22,963 nucleotides of DNA from DAIMZM01 sp036733985 (lineage in GTDB: Bacteria; Bacillota; Dehalobacteriia; UBA4068). Made by a program: the position numbers and the translations under genes. Position 1 is the first letter of the stretch; each line of letters opens with the position of its first letter. This document shows, in pieces, positions 1-8,245 of this stretch. The notes under the pieces were generated by a model. That model did not search any database, was not told the DNA's origin, and worked only from the letters and a program-made list of their open reading frames with translations. The DNA lies in NCBI GenBank assembly GCA_036733985.1, contig DAIMZM010000033.1:1-22963 (forward strand), in the 5' to 3' direction.

Positions 1-1
1 A

Positions 2-514
2 GCAGCCGGTTATCAGGAGCTGCAGGCCTGGTTCTATAACCCCAATATCCAGCCCTGGCAGGAGCAGGCTGCCCGGCGGGACGCCTTTCAGCAATTAATG
101 AGGGAAGAACAAATCCCCCATTTGGTTAAGGGCGGCTACCCCCTGGAGGATTGGCTGCGGGCCGTGGCGGAGCAGCCCGGCCAGCGCTGCGCATACTGCT
201 ACCGCAGCCGTCTGGAAGCCGCGGCTGAGGCCGCCGTGGAGCAGGGCTGCGGGGCTTATACCACCACCTTGCTGATCAGCCCTTATCAGAACCATGAGCT
301 GATCCGGACGGTTGGCGAGGAATATGCCGTTACCTATGGCCTGGAATTCGTTTATCTGGATCTGCGTACCGGCTTCCGGGCCGGCCAGGCGGCTGCCAGA
401 CAGCGGGGCCTCTATCTGCAGAAGTATTGCGGCTGTGTTTACAGCGAAAAGGACCGGTATCAGAAACAGATCGACAGGAGCCAGCTATGCGTACCAGCAC
501 AAAACGATTCTTAA
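2..514 (+). CDS. queH: Epoxyqueuosine reductase QueH (5' end missing)
   Basis: QueH reduces epoxyqueuosine to queuosine in tRNA, the last step of the pathway, and is an iron-sulfur protein unrelated to QueG. The open frame runs in from the left edge, so the N-terminus, including the family's N-terminal cysteines, lies outside the window. Visible signatures are FYNPNIQPWQEQAARRD at the left edge, RCAYCYRSRLEAAA in the middle, and TTTLLISPYQNHELIR followed by YLQKYCGCVYSEKDRY near the C-terminus. Together these are diagnostic of the family (formerly DUF208). The in-frame ATG at 98 is internal, because the conserved YNPN block lies upstream of it. The stop at 512-514 overlaps the start of the next gene by 28 bases. 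queA and tgt follow two genes downstream, so the pathway neighbours support the call. Confidence 0.93.
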   Translation, partial: AAGYQELQAWFYNPNIQPWQEQAARRDAFQQLMREEQIPHLVKGGYPLEDWLRAVAEQPGQRCAYCYRSRLEAAAEAAVEQGCGAYTTTLLISPYQNHELIRTVGEEYAVTYGLEFVYLDLRTGFRAGQAAARQRGLYLQKYCGCVYSEKDRYQKQIDRSQLCVPAQNDS

Positions 515-1890
515 TCATTACCCTCTCCCTGGTTTTGGCCGCTTTCAGCGGGCCAATCGCCCTGGCGGACAGCGACGGCGGCAGCGGCTATGACATCCGG
601 GTACTGCTGAAAGGTTCCAGCAGCGTCAGCCACTATAGCGTCACGGTGGATAAAGGGGAATACTACATAGTCGAAGCGGACGACCCTGATGAGATCCTGG
701 CCACCGTCGGGGCAGGGGAGAGCTTCAGCCTGTCCGCCGACGGCAGCCGCTATGGCTATAGCTGCGATGAGGACGAGGAGGATAATGGCAAAACCCCTTA
801 TCTGGCCATTCCCGAAGACAGTGATTGCCGCTTCAGCTTCAACGGTTCCGCTTACCGGGGCGGCCTGAAAGTCATGAGCTACAAGGGTTATTGCTATGCG
901 GTCAATGTGATCGACGTGGAGCTGTATCTTTATGGCGTGGTGGGCCGGGAAATGGGCTATAATTACCATTTGGAAGCCCTGAAGGCCCAGGCCATCGCGG
1001 CCCGGTCCCATGCCCTGGCCAGCATCAGCCCGGATAATGTGTATTATGACGTGACCGCCACCATCGCTTCCCAGACCTATGGCGGCTATGGCGCGGAAAG
1101 CGACCTGATCCGCAAGGCCGTGGACAAGACCAGAGGCCAGGTGATTCTCTACCGGGATGAACCGGCACCCGCCTTTTTCAGTTCCAATGCCGGAGGCTAT
1201 ACCGAGGATATTGAGAACATCTGGAACAGCAACGCATTGCCCCTGAAGGGTGTGGAATCCCCCTACGACGCCAAGGCCGCCAGTTATGGCAGCTATGGCG
1301 CGTCCTGCTATTCCTGGGTTGTGGAATATACGCCGGAGCAGGTGGTGGCCCTGGCCAATGCCTATGGCAAAACCGATATCGGCAGCTTCCAGAGCATTGC
1401 CGTTTCCACCAGCTACGCCGGACAGACTTCCAGATCCGGCCGGGCCATGTCCCTGACGGTGCGGGGCAGCCGGGACAGCGTCACAGCCTATAAGGATGAT
1501 ATCCGCAGCCTGCTGGAGCTGAAAAGCACCCTGATCACGGTGAGTGATAATACCGCTTCCCCAGCTTCCGCTTATGTACTGGGCGGGGGAGGCGTGAAAA
1601 AGGCCTGGACAGATTTGAAGGAGCTGTTCGTTATCAGCGGCAGCCTGGCCAAGATGCGGGCTAACGGGGAGAATAACAGCTTTTATGCCGTCACTGCCGA
1701 CGGCGTCAGCCAGATCAACAAAAAACAGGCGGTTTATGATAAAATCGTCATCAGCGGTAAAGGTTATGGTCATGGCGTAGGCATGAGCCAATGGGGCGCT
1801 ATCGCCATGGCGGATAACGGCTATGACGCGGAAGAAATTATTGAGCATTATTACTGCCATAACGGCATTGTATTGGAGGAACTCTACTAA
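487..1890 (+). CDS. SpoIID/LytB-domain secreted protein (lytic transglycosylase-like)
   Basis: The 467-residue product starts with a signal peptide (MRTSTKRFLIITLSLVLAAF, then SGPIALADS), so it is exported or anchored outside the membrane. I chose ATG 487 over ATG 427 because AGGAG at 476-480 sits six bases upstream and the signal peptide then begins at residue 1. The SpoIID domain is clear: YLYGVVGREMGYNYHLEALKAQAIAAR (about residues 147-173), SNAGGYTEDIENIWNS, and KGYGHGVGMSQWGA near the C-terminus. By family knowledge the Glu of the E-M motif (E155 here) is the catalytic acid of a glycan-cleaving lytic transglycosylase; the usual EMP reads EMG. An acidic segment (DEDEEDNG, about 95-101) precedes the domain. 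At 467 residues it is longer than B. subtilis SpoIID (about 340). Its place beside queA-tgt suggests the general SpoIID/LytB paralogue, so it does not prove that the organism sporulates. Confidence 0.88.
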   Translation: MRTSTKRFLIITLSLVLAAFSGPIALADSDGGSGYDIRVLLKGSSSVSHYSVTVDKGEYYIVEADDPDEILATVGAGESFSLSADGSRYGYSCDEDEEDNGKTPYLAIPEDSDCRFSFNGSAYRGGLKVMSYKGYCYAVNVIDVELYLYGVVGREMGYNYHLEALKAQAIAARSHALASISPDNVYYDVTATIASQTYGGYGAESDLIRKAVDKTRGQVILYRDEPAPAFFSSNAGGYTEDIENIWNSNALPLKGVESPYDAKAASYGSYGASCYSWVVEYTPEQVVALANAYGKTDIGSFQSIAVSTSYAGQTSRSGRAMSLTVRGSRDSVTAYKDDIRSLLELKSTLITVSDNTASPASAYVLGGGGVKKAWTDLKELFVISGSLAKMRANGENNSFYAVTADGVSQINKKQAVYDKIVISGKGYGHGVGMSQWGAIAMADNGYDAEEIIEHYYCHNGIVLEELY

Positions 1891-1895
1891 ACGGC

Positions 1896-2939
1896 ATGCG
1901 CGTGGATGAATTTGATTATGAGCTTCCTGAGGAATTGATTGCCCAGGACCCTGTGGAGCCGAGAGACAGTTCCCGGCTCCTGATTATGGACAGAAACAGC
2001 GGCGCTTTGCGCCACAGTGTTTTCAACCGCATCGGCGAAGCCTTAAGGCCCGGCGATCTGCTGGTGCTGAACGATACCAAGGTGCTGCCGGCCCGCCTTT
2101 ATGCCCGCCGGCCCAGCGGCGCTGGCATTGAGCTGCTGCTCTTAAAGCAGGTAGGCCTGGATACCTGGCAATGCCTGGTCAAGCCGGGCCGGAAAGCCCT
2201 GCCCGGCACAAAGCTGCTATTCAGCCTGCCTGAGCTGGCGGCGGAAATCGTGGACCATGGGGAGGACGGCTCCCGTTTGGTGCGCTTCTATCCGCAAGGG
2301 GATTTTTACGCGATCCTGGATCAATTGGGAACCATGCCCCTGCCGCCTTATATTAAGAAACCGCTGCTGGATCAAAGCCGTTACCAACCTGTTTATGCCC
2401 GGGAACGGGGTTCCGCCGCCGCGCCTACCGCCGGTTTGCATTTCACAACCCAGCTGCTGGATAGCCTGAGCGGAAAGGGCGTGCTCATTGAAAAGGTGTT
2501 GCTCCATGTGGGCTTGGGCACCTTCCGTCCGGTCAAGGCCGAGCTGGTGGAAGCCCATGTGATGCATGGGGAATTCTACCGGGTGCCGCGGTCAACAGCG
2601 GCCCGCATCAACCAGGCCCGGGCTGCCGGGGGCCGGATCATTGCCGTGGGCACCACGGCTGTGCGCACCCTGGAAACCGTCAGCAGCGAGGACGGGATAA
2701 TCCAGCCAGGAGAGGGCTGGACCCATAAATTCATTTACCCCGGCTACCGTTATAAGGCCGTTGACGCGATGATCACCAATTTCCATTTGCCCAAAAGCAG
2801 CCTGCTGATGCTGGTTTCCGCCTTTGCCGGCCGGGAGCAGGTGCTGAACGCTTATGCAACCGCCATCCGGGAAAAGTACCGCTTCTTCTCCTTTGGCGAC
2901 GCCATGTTTATAACGGACAGGATGCCGGCGACGCTTTAG
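1896..2939 (+). CDS. queA: tRNA preQ1(34) S-adenosylmethionine ribosyltransferase-isomerase QueA
   Basis: QueA transfers and isomerises the ribosyl moiety of S-adenosylmethionine onto preQ1 at position 34 of tRNA, giving epoxyqueuosine. The 347-residue length is normal for the family. Recognisable blocks are the start MRVDEFDYELPEELIAQDP, RDSSRLL, LLVLNDTKVLPARL, MPLPPYIKK, YQPVYARERGS followed by AAPTAGLHFT, VLLHVGLGTFRPV, IIAVGTTAVRTLE, and YRYKAVDAMITNFHLPKSSL near the end. The start begins the family-typical FDYELP sequence. A GGAGGA motif at 1875-1880 is rather far (15 bases) but is the best ribosome site available. The gene starts five bases after the spoIID-like stop and is followed by tgt, consistent with one transcript. 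Confidence 0.97.
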   Translation: MRVDEFDYELPEELIAQDPVEPRDSSRLLIMDRNSGALRHSVFNRIGEALRPGDLLVLNDTKVLPARLYARRPSGAGIELLLLKQVGLDTWQCLVKPGRKALPGTKLLFSLPELAAEIVDHGEDGSRLVRFYPQGDFYAILDQLGTMPLPPYIKKPLLDQSRYQPVYARERGSAAAPTAGLHFTTQLLDSLSGKGVLIEKVLLHVGLGTFRPVKAELVEAHVMHGEFYRVPRSTAARINQARAAGGRIIAVGTTAVRTLETVSSEDGIIQPGEGWTHKFIYPGYRYKAVDAMITNFHLPKSSLLMLVSAFAGREQVLNAYATAIREKYRFFSFGDAMFITDRMPATL

Positions 2940-2952
2940 CCGTCCAGACGGC
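2939..2952 (+). repeat. Small GC-rich dyad between queA and tgt
   Basis: GCCGT-CCAG-ACGGC can form a 5-bp hairpin with a 4-base loop directly after the queA stop. No T-run follows, so I do not call it a terminator. It may only stabilise or process the queA-tgt message. Confidence 0.35.
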
Positions 2953-2988
2953 CCCTGCGGATGATAACTTGATGAGACGAGGGAAACT

Positions 2989-4104
2989 ATGACAAAACCC
3001 ATATCCTTTACCCTGCAGCATGTTGACCAGCGCACCCTGGCCAGAACCGGCCTGCTGCATACGCCCCATGGGGAAGTGAAGACGCCGGTGTTCATGCCGG
3101 TGGGCACCTGCGGCACGGTGAAAACCATGTCCCCGGACGAACTGAAAGAGGTGGGGGCCCAGATCATCCTCAGCAATACCTACCACCTTTATCTCCGGCC
3201 CGGCCATGAGCTGGTGGCGGAAGCCGGCGGGCTCCATACTTTCATGAACTGGGACCGGCCTATCCTGACCGATAGCGGCGGCTTCCAAATCTTTTCCCTG
3301 GCGGAGCTGCGGAAGCTCACGGATGAAGGGGCCCTTTTCGCCTCCCATATCGACGGCAGCCGCCATTTCTTCACTCCGGAAAAGGTGATGGAGATCGAGA
3401 TGGCCCTGAGTTCGGATATTGCCATGTGCTTTGACGAATGTTCGCCCTATCCGGCCGAATACCAACAGATCCTGGAGGCGGAACAGCGTACCTCTGCCTG
3501 GGCCGCCCGCTGCCGGGCCGTGCACCGCCATGAGCGGCAGGGCCTGTTCGGCATCGTCCAGGGGGGCATGGACCGGGAACTCAGGGCAAAATCAGCCAAA
3601 ACCATGGCCGCTCTGGATTTTCCCGGCTTTGGCATCGGCGGCCTGTCCGTGGGCGAGCCGAAAGAGCTGATGTACGCGGTGCTGGATGATCTGACGCCCC
3701 TGATGCCGGCGGAGAAACCCCGCTACCTGATGGGGGTGGGCTCCCCGGACTGCCTGGTGGAAGGGGTGGCCAGGGGGGTGGATATGTTCGACTGCGTGCT
3801 GCCCACCCGCATTGCCCGGAACGGCACGGTGATGGTGCCCACCGGCAAGCTGGTGCTGAGGAACGCGGAATATGCCCATGATTTCCGGCCCATCCAGGAA
3901 GGCTGCGGCTGCTATGCCTGCCGCAACTTCACCCGGGCCTATATCCGCCATCTGCTGAAAGCCGGGGAAGTGCTGGGCATCCGCCTGACCACCATCCATA
4001 ATCTCTGGTATCTCTGCCATTTGATGGCGGAGATCCGCCAGGCCGTGGAACAGGGCTATTTCAGCGAATTCCGCCAAGATTTCTGGAAGCTGTACCAGCT
4101 GTAA
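2989..4104 (+). CDS. tgt: Queuine/preQ1 tRNA-guanine transglycosylase Tgt
   Basis: Tgt exchanges guanine 34 of tRNAs with GUN anticodons for preQ1 in bacteria and so supplies the QueA substrate. The 371-residue length matches the family. Catalytic and structural motifs are intact: LTDSGGFQ with the general-base Asp (D95), CFDECSPYP (D149), GIVQGG (188-193), GGLSVGE (217-223) and GVDMFDCVLPTRIARNG (263-279), which holds the nucleophilic Asp. The zinc site is C306-x-C308-x2-C311 with H337. GAGGG at 2979-2983 lies five bases before ATG 2989. The gene is convergent with the ttcA-like gene and only 19 bases separate the two stops. yajC, which often follows tgt in Bacillota, is not here but near the right edge in opposite orientation. 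Confidence 0.98.
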   Translation: MTKPISFTLQHVDQRTLARTGLLHTPHGEVKTPVFMPVGTCGTVKTMSPDELKEVGAQIILSNTYHLYLRPGHELVAEAGGLHTFMNWDRPILTDSGGFQIFSLAELRKLTDEGALFASHIDGSRHFFTPEKVMEIEMALSSDIAMCFDECSPYPAEYQQILEAEQRTSAWAARCRAVHRHERQGLFGIVQGGMDRELRAKSAKTMAALDFPGFGIGGLSVGEPKELMYAVLDDLTPLMPAEKPRYLMGVGSPDCLVEGVARGVDMFDCVLPTRIARNGTVMVPTGKLVLRNAEYAHDFRPIQEGCGCYACRNFTRAYIRHLLKAGEVLGIRLTTIHNLWYLCHLMAEIRQAVEQGYFSEFRQDFWKLYQL

Positions 4105-4114
4105 ACGATAGGAA

Positions 4115-4144
4115 AACGGCGGCTCAGGGTGTTGAGCCGCCGTT
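4115..4144 (-). terminator. Terminator hairpin at the tgt / ttcA-like convergent junction
   Basis: A perfect 12-bp stem (4115-4126 with 4133-4144) closes a 6-base loop. On the minus strand it is followed by TTTTCC, so it is best read as the terminator of the ttcA-like gene. On the plus strand, downstream of tgt, no T-run follows. The ttcA-like stop codon (4124-4126) lies inside one arm, so the last codons of that gene double as terminator stem. Confidence 0.8.
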
Positions 4145-4870
4145 GATATTGCCATCCCAATCCTGGTCCAGCAGCCTGTCCAGGGCGCCGGTGACCCGAT
4201 CCTTGCCCAGGGGAGCCAGGGCTTCCAAATCCCTAAGGATCTTTTTCATCTCCTGCCTTTTGCCCGCGCAATTATGGGGGCAATGGCTCTCGCTCACCGG
4301 CAGGTTCTGACTGCGGGCAAAATAGCTGATCTGCTCCTCCGGCACATAAACCAGGGGCCGGATCACGGTCAGCTCCATGCGGTCCAGATAGGTTTTGGGT
4401 TTGAAGCTGCCTACCCGGCCTTCGAAAAACAGGTTCAGCAGCAGGGTCTCCACCGCGTCGTCCTGATGATGGGCCAGGGCGATCTTCGAATAGCCGTTCT
4501 GCTTGGCCAGGGTATTTAAGGCGCCCCGGCGCAGGCGGGCGCAAAGGGAACAGGGATTGGTTTCCTGCCGCACCTCAAAAACCAGCTCAGCGATTTGGGT
4601 CTTTTCCCAGAAGAAGGGGATAGCCAGCGCCTGGCAGAAATCCGCCATCCGGCTGACATCATCCCCGGGAAAACCCAGGCAAACATGGCCGGCGGCTAGG
4701 GGGTATTTGTATTTGGAGACCGCCTGGAAGCGCTTTAAGAGATAGAGCAGGGTCAGGCTGTCCTTCCCCCCGGACAAGCCTACCATGATCGGGGCGCCGT
4801 CGCTGATCAGGCCATGCTTGATCACTGCTTTTTTAAACCTTTTGTTGATTTCATCAAAACCGTGACGCAT
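4124..4870 (-). CDS. TtcA-like PP-loop tRNA thiolation protein
   Basis: TtcA-family enzymes adenylate a tRNA base through a PP-loop ATPase and install sulfur with a [4Fe-4S] cluster; E. coli TtcA makes 2-thiocytidine 32. In this 248-residue protein the PP-loop is VGLSGGKDSLTLL (SGGKDS at 33-38). The cluster CxxC lies in NPCSLCARLRRG (C107, C110), followed by KIALAHHQDDAVETLLLN and a C-terminal HCPHNC (C197, C201) in the region of the third cluster cysteine. I chose ATG 4870 because GGGAG sits five bases upstream; an in-frame TTG at 4882 would place that site inside the gene. The exact target base cannot be read from the sequence, so the gene symbol is left blank. It is transcribed alone, against both neighbours. 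Confidence 0.85.
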   Translation of the reverse strand: MRHGFDEINKRFKKAVIKHGLISDGAPIMVGLSGGKDSLTLLYLLKRFQAVSKYKYPLAAGHVCLGFPGDDVSRMADFCQALAIPFFWEKTQIAELVFEVRQETNPCSLCARLRRGALNTLAKQNGYSKIALAHHQDDAVETLLLNLFFEGRVGSFKPKTYLDRMELTVIRPLVYVPEEQISYFARSQNLPVSESHCPHNCAGKRQEMKKILRDLEALAPLGKDRVTGALDRLLDQDWDGNINGGSTP

Positions 4871-4880
4871 AGGATCTCCC

Positions 4881-4901
4881 AACCTGTTACCCTAACAGGT
4901 T
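4881..4901 (-). promoter_or_regulatory. Perfect 9-bp-arm palindrome in the ttcA-like 5' region (operator-like)
   Basis: AACCTGTTA and TAACAGGTT flank a CCC (plus strand) spacer, a perfect dyad. On the minus strand a -10-like TATTAT occupies 4912-4907, which puts the expected start of transcription at the upstream edge of the dyad. That is where a repressor operator would sit; it could equally be a 5'-UTR hairpin just before the ribosome site. No good -35 hexamer is visible. The regulator is unknown. Confidence 0.6.
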
Positions 4902-4980
4902 ACAACATAATAATTGAAGGAATAAGGCTCAATATCGGCGAATAAAATAGAGTTAAATCCAGGAAAGTGTTGGAGGGGCA

Positions 4981-5634
4981 ATGAACAAAAATATCGTGAA
5001 TATCAAAGGAACTCCATCAGGGCTGGTTTTTTATTTCGATAGCTCGGAATCGGGCTTTGGCCAGCTCTGTGCCGCTTTGGAAGAAAAGCTGCTGGGCAGC
5101 GGCGATTTTTTCCTCAACGCGGACTATATCATCGACAATCCGGAACAGTTCAGCGCTGAGGAATTGGCTGTGCTGGAAGGGATGCTGAACAAATATCATT
5201 TGCATAAGGGCCAGCCATTGCCCCATACCTTACCCAGCGATGAGAAATACGAGATCATCTACCAAACCGCCGGCGGCAACAGCCTGCTGGTGACCAGGAG
5301 CGTCCGCAGCGGGCAGAAGCTGTCTGTCCGGGGCAATGCCGTGATCATGGGCGATATCAATCCCGGCGGCGAGATCGTGGCCACCGGCAATATCGTGGTG
5401 ATGGGCTGCTGCCGGGGAGTGCTCCATGCCGGCGCGGAAGGGGATGACGGCTGTTATATCCTGGCCTATAATTTGGCCGCCCAGCAGCTGCGTATCGCTT
5501 CCCATGTGGCTACCGTACCTGCGGACGCGGGACTGAGTCCGCTGAAGCTGGCCCTGATCCAGGATAATTGCATTATCCTCACCGACTACGTGCCTGCCCA
5601 GTTCAAAGAGACCATGTCGGCGCAGGAGGCCTGA
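4981..5634 (+). CDS. minC: Septum site-determining protein MinC
   Basis: MinC blocks FtsZ polymerisation away from mid-cell, normally under the control of MinD. The 217-residue product has a divergent N-terminal domain (about 1-95) and a clear C-terminal beta-helix domain (about 102-175): LLVTRSVRSGQKLSVRG, VIMGDINPGGEIVATGNIVVMG, then RGVLHAGAEGDDG, with the R-G-H-A-G pattern typical of MinC. A C-terminal tail of about 40 residues follows. The start ATG has a strong GGAGGGG site (4972-4978). No minD or minE is present in the window, and the gene instead leads a DNA repair/tRNA modification operon: its stop is four bases before mutS. Confidence 0.85.
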   Translation: MNKNIVNIKGTPSGLVFYFDSSESGFGQLCAALEEKLLGSGDFFLNADYIIDNPEQFSAEELAVLEGMLNKYHLHKGQPLPHTLPSDEKYEIIYQTAGGNSLLVTRSVRSGQKLSVRGNAVIMGDINPGGEIVATGNIVVMGCCRGVLHAGAEGDDGCYILAYNLAAQQLRIASHVATVPADAGLSPLKLALIQDNCIILTDYVPAQFKETMSAQEA

Positions 5635-5638
5635 GCTC

Positions 5639-8245
5639 TTGACTATTGTAACACCGATGATGCGCCAATATCAAGCCGTGAAAGAGCAATACAGCGATTG
5701 TTTGCTCTTTTTCCGTTTGGGCGATTTCTATGAAATGTTCGGCCAGGACGCCCTGACCGCTTCCCGGGAACTGAATATTGTGCTGACGGCCAGGGACGGC
5801 GGCCAGGGGCAAAAGGTGCCTATGTGCGGCGTGCCTCATCACGCGGCGGACAACTATATCGCCCGGCTGCTGCAAAGCGGCTATAAGGTGGCTGTCTGCG
5901 AGCAGTTGGAAGACCCCAAGCTGGCCAAGGGCATTGTCCGCCGGGATGTGGTGCGGGTTTTCACCCCCGGCACCGTAGTGGAAGAAAACATGCTGCAGCA
6001 AGGCAGCCATAATTATCTGGCAGCCTGCTGGCCGGAAATCAAGCGGGGCGTGGAAAGCGGCTTTGGCCTGGCTTATGTGGATATTTCCAGCGGCGAATTC
6101 CGGGCCACCCAGCTAAAAGGTGGGGAAAGCCGCAAGGAATTAAGCGATGAATTGGCCCGGATCAACCCGGCTGAGCTGGTGCTTCCCCAGGCATTAGCCG
6201 ACGATTTGCTCTTCGGCCAGCGGGTTTCCGCCGCCATTAGCCGCTGCGATGGCGAAAAGCTGGTGCAGACCGGCTTTGAGGAGCTGCTGCGCATCCATTT
6301 CCGAACAGCTTCCCTGGAGGGGCTGGGCCTGGCGGATAAGCCTCTGGCGGCCAAGGCTGCCGCCCTGATCCTGGTCTTCCTGGAACAGACGCAAAAGCGT
6401 TCCCTGGATTATCTGGACAAGCTGACGGTTTATGACGCTGGGGAATACATGTTCCTGGACGCCGCCACCCGGCGGAACCTGGAATTGACCACCACCATCC
6501 GGGGTGGGAAGACCCAGGGTTCGCTGCTTTCCGTCATCGACCAAACCCAAACCGCCATGGGCAGCCGTTTGCTCCGGGAATGGCTGGAAAGCCCGCTGCT
6601 CACGCCGGAAGCCATCAACCGCCGCCTGGACGGGGTTTCCGAGCTGATCAGCCAGCCCATGCTGCTGGCGGATATCCGGAAAAGCCTGGCCAAACTCTAT
6701 GATTTGCCCCGGCTGGTGGGCCGTATTTGCTATGGCAGCGCCGGCCCTAAAGAATTGGCGGCTTTACGGGCCACCCTGATCCTGCTGCCGGAGCTATTCC
6801 GCCTGCTGGCGGCCTGCAAAAGCCCACTGCTGAACGTGCTGCTGGATAGCTTTGACCAGCTGGAGGATGTGCTCCAGGCCCTGGCCGCCGCTCTGGCCGA
6901 AGAGCCGCCTTTATCCCCCCGGGACAGCGGTTTGATCCGCCCCGGCTTTAACGGGGAGGTGGACGAACTCCGCCGCCTCTCCGGTTCCGCCAAGGAATTA
7001 TTGCTGCAATTGGAGGCGGAAGAACGGGAAAAAACCGGCATCCGCAGCCTGAAAGTGGGTTACAACAAAGTCTTCGGCTATTATATCGAAATCAGCAAAG
7101 GCCGTTCCGGGGAAGCGCCGGAACATTACATACGCAAACAAACCCTGGTCAATGGGGAGCGGTACATCACCGAGGAATTGAAGGATCTAGAAAGCCGCAT
7201 CCTTTCCGCCGGAGAGCGCCTGGCCGCCCTGGAATACCAGCTGTTCAGCGATTTGCGGCAGCAGGTGGCCAAAGAGGCCTCCCGCATCCTGGCTACCGGG
7301 GATATCCTGGCCCATTTGGACGCCTTACAAAGCCTGGCTTATATTGCCATGCGCAACGGCTATTGCCGCCCCCAGGTGGACGGGGGCAGCCGTATCATCA
7401 TCAAAGAAGGCCGCCATCCGGTGGTGGAAAGCATTATCGGCGCGGAAAACTATATCGCCAATGATACGTATCTGGATAAGAGCAGCCAGCGGATGATGCT
7501 GATCACCGGGCCCAATATGGCGGGGAAAAGCACCTATATGCGGCAGGTGGCCCTGATCGTGCTGCTGGCCCAGATCGGCTCCTTTGTTCCGGCGGACGCG
7601 GCCCAGATCGGCACGGTGGACCGGATCTTCACCCGGGTAGGGGCGGCGGACGACCTGACCGCCGGCCAGAGCACCTTTATGGTGGAGATGAACGAGACCT
7701 CCAATATCCTGCGCCATGCCGGGCCGAAAAGCCTGATCATCCTGGATGAGATCGGCCGGGGCACCTCCACTTTTGACGGCCTGTCCATTGCCTGGGCAGT
7801 GGCGGAATACATTATCAATGACGCCTGCGGGGCTAAGACCCTCTTCGCCACCCATTACCATGAACTGACCGCCCTGGCCGATTCCTATCCGCTGATCCGG
7901 AATTTTTCCATTGCGGTGAGGGAAAAGGGCAAAGATATCATTTTCCTCCGGAAAATCCTGGCAGGGGCGGCGGATAAGAGCTATGGCATACAAGTGGCCC
8001 AATTGGCCGGGCTGCCCAAAGTCGTGCTGACCCGGGCCAGGGAAATTCTGGCCCAGCTGGAAACGGAGCCCCATCCGGCCAGAGAAATCCAGATCAGCCA
8101 GCAGTTGACCCTGGACGCCCTGATCGCTGACGAGCCGCCGCCGGAACCGGCTCTGCTCAAGGAATTACGGGAGTTGGATGTGGACGCGATGACGCCCCTG
8201 GCGGCGCTGCTGCTGATCAATAAATGGAAGAATGGTTTGCCATGA
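5639..8245 (+). CDS. mutS: DNA mismatch repair protein MutS
   Basis: MutS recognises mismatches and recruits MutL. The 868-residue product is full length. The start is a TTG: AGGAGG at 5624-5629 is nine bases upstream, while the next ATG (5657) would be too far away and would cut the conserved TPMMRQY sequence. The mismatch-wedge motif F30-Y31-E32 lies in FFRLGDFYEMFG. The Walker A loop GPNMAGKST occupies 624-632, with Walker B LIILDEIGRGTSTFDG (acidic pair D703-E704) and ATHYHELTALA further on. QLTLDAL near residue 822 resembles a sliding-clamp-binding peptide (inference). The stop shares bases with the mutL start (ATGA), implying translational coupling. Confidence 0.98.
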   Translation: MTIVTPMMRQYQAVKEQYSDCLLFFRLGDFYEMFGQDALTASRELNIVLTARDGGQGQKVPMCGVPHHAADNYIARLLQSGYKVAVCEQLEDPKLAKGIVRRDVVRVFTPGTVVEENMLQQGSHNYLAACWPEIKRGVESGFGLAYVDISSGEFRATQLKGGESRKELSDELARINPAELVLPQALADDLLFGQRVSAAISRCDGEKLVQTGFEELLRIHFRTASLEGLGLADKPLAAKAAALILVFLEQTQKRSLDYLDKLTVYDAGEYMFLDAATRRNLELTTTIRGGKTQGSLLSVIDQTQTAMGSRLLREWLESPLLTPEAINRRLDGVSELISQPMLLADIRKSLAKLYDLPRLVGRICYGSAGPKELAALRATLILLPELFRLLAACKSPLLNVLLDSFDQLEDVLQALAAALAEEPPLSPRDSGLIRPGFNGEVDELRRLSGSAKELLLQLEAEEREKTGIRSLKVGYNKVFGYYIEISKGRSGEAPEHYIRKQTLVNGERYITEELKDLESRILSAGERLAALEYQLFSDLRQQVAKEASRILATGDILAHLDALQSLAYIAMRNGYCRPQVDGGSRIIIKEGRHPVVESIIGAENYIANDTYLDKSSQRMMLITGPNMAGKSTYMRQVALIVLLAQIGSFVPADAAQIGTVDRIFTRVGAADDLTAGQSTFMVEMNETSNILRHAGPKSLIILDEIGRGTSTFDGLSIAWAVAEYIINDACGAKTLFATHYHELTALADSYPLIRNFSIAVREKGKDIIFLRKILAGAADKSYGIQVAQLAGLPKVVLTRAREILAQLETEPHPAREIQISQQLTLDALIADEPPPEPALLKELRELDVDAMTPLAALLLINKWKNGLP

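Noticed and set aside
427..486. Earlier spoIID-like start at ATG 427
   Set aside because: It would put 20 polar residues before the signal peptide, whereas ATG 487 has AGGAG six bases upstream.
511..1860. 449-codon open frame on the minus strand, antisense to the spoIID-like gene
   Set aside because: The sense strand encodes a clear signal peptide and SpoIID motifs. The antisense product is low-complexity, rich in Gly, Ala, Ile and His, with no recognisable domain and no ribosome site. It is a codon-bias shadow.
7325..8074. 249-codon open frame antisense to mutS
   Set aside because: It lies over the conserved MutS ATPase domain, and its composition (Gly, His, Asp, Gln) has no recognisable fold.
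8224..8241. Earlier mutL start at ATG 8224
   Set aside because: It lies inside mutS without a ribosome site. The ATGA overlap at 8242 is the usual coupled start and begins just before the conserved MutL N-terminus.
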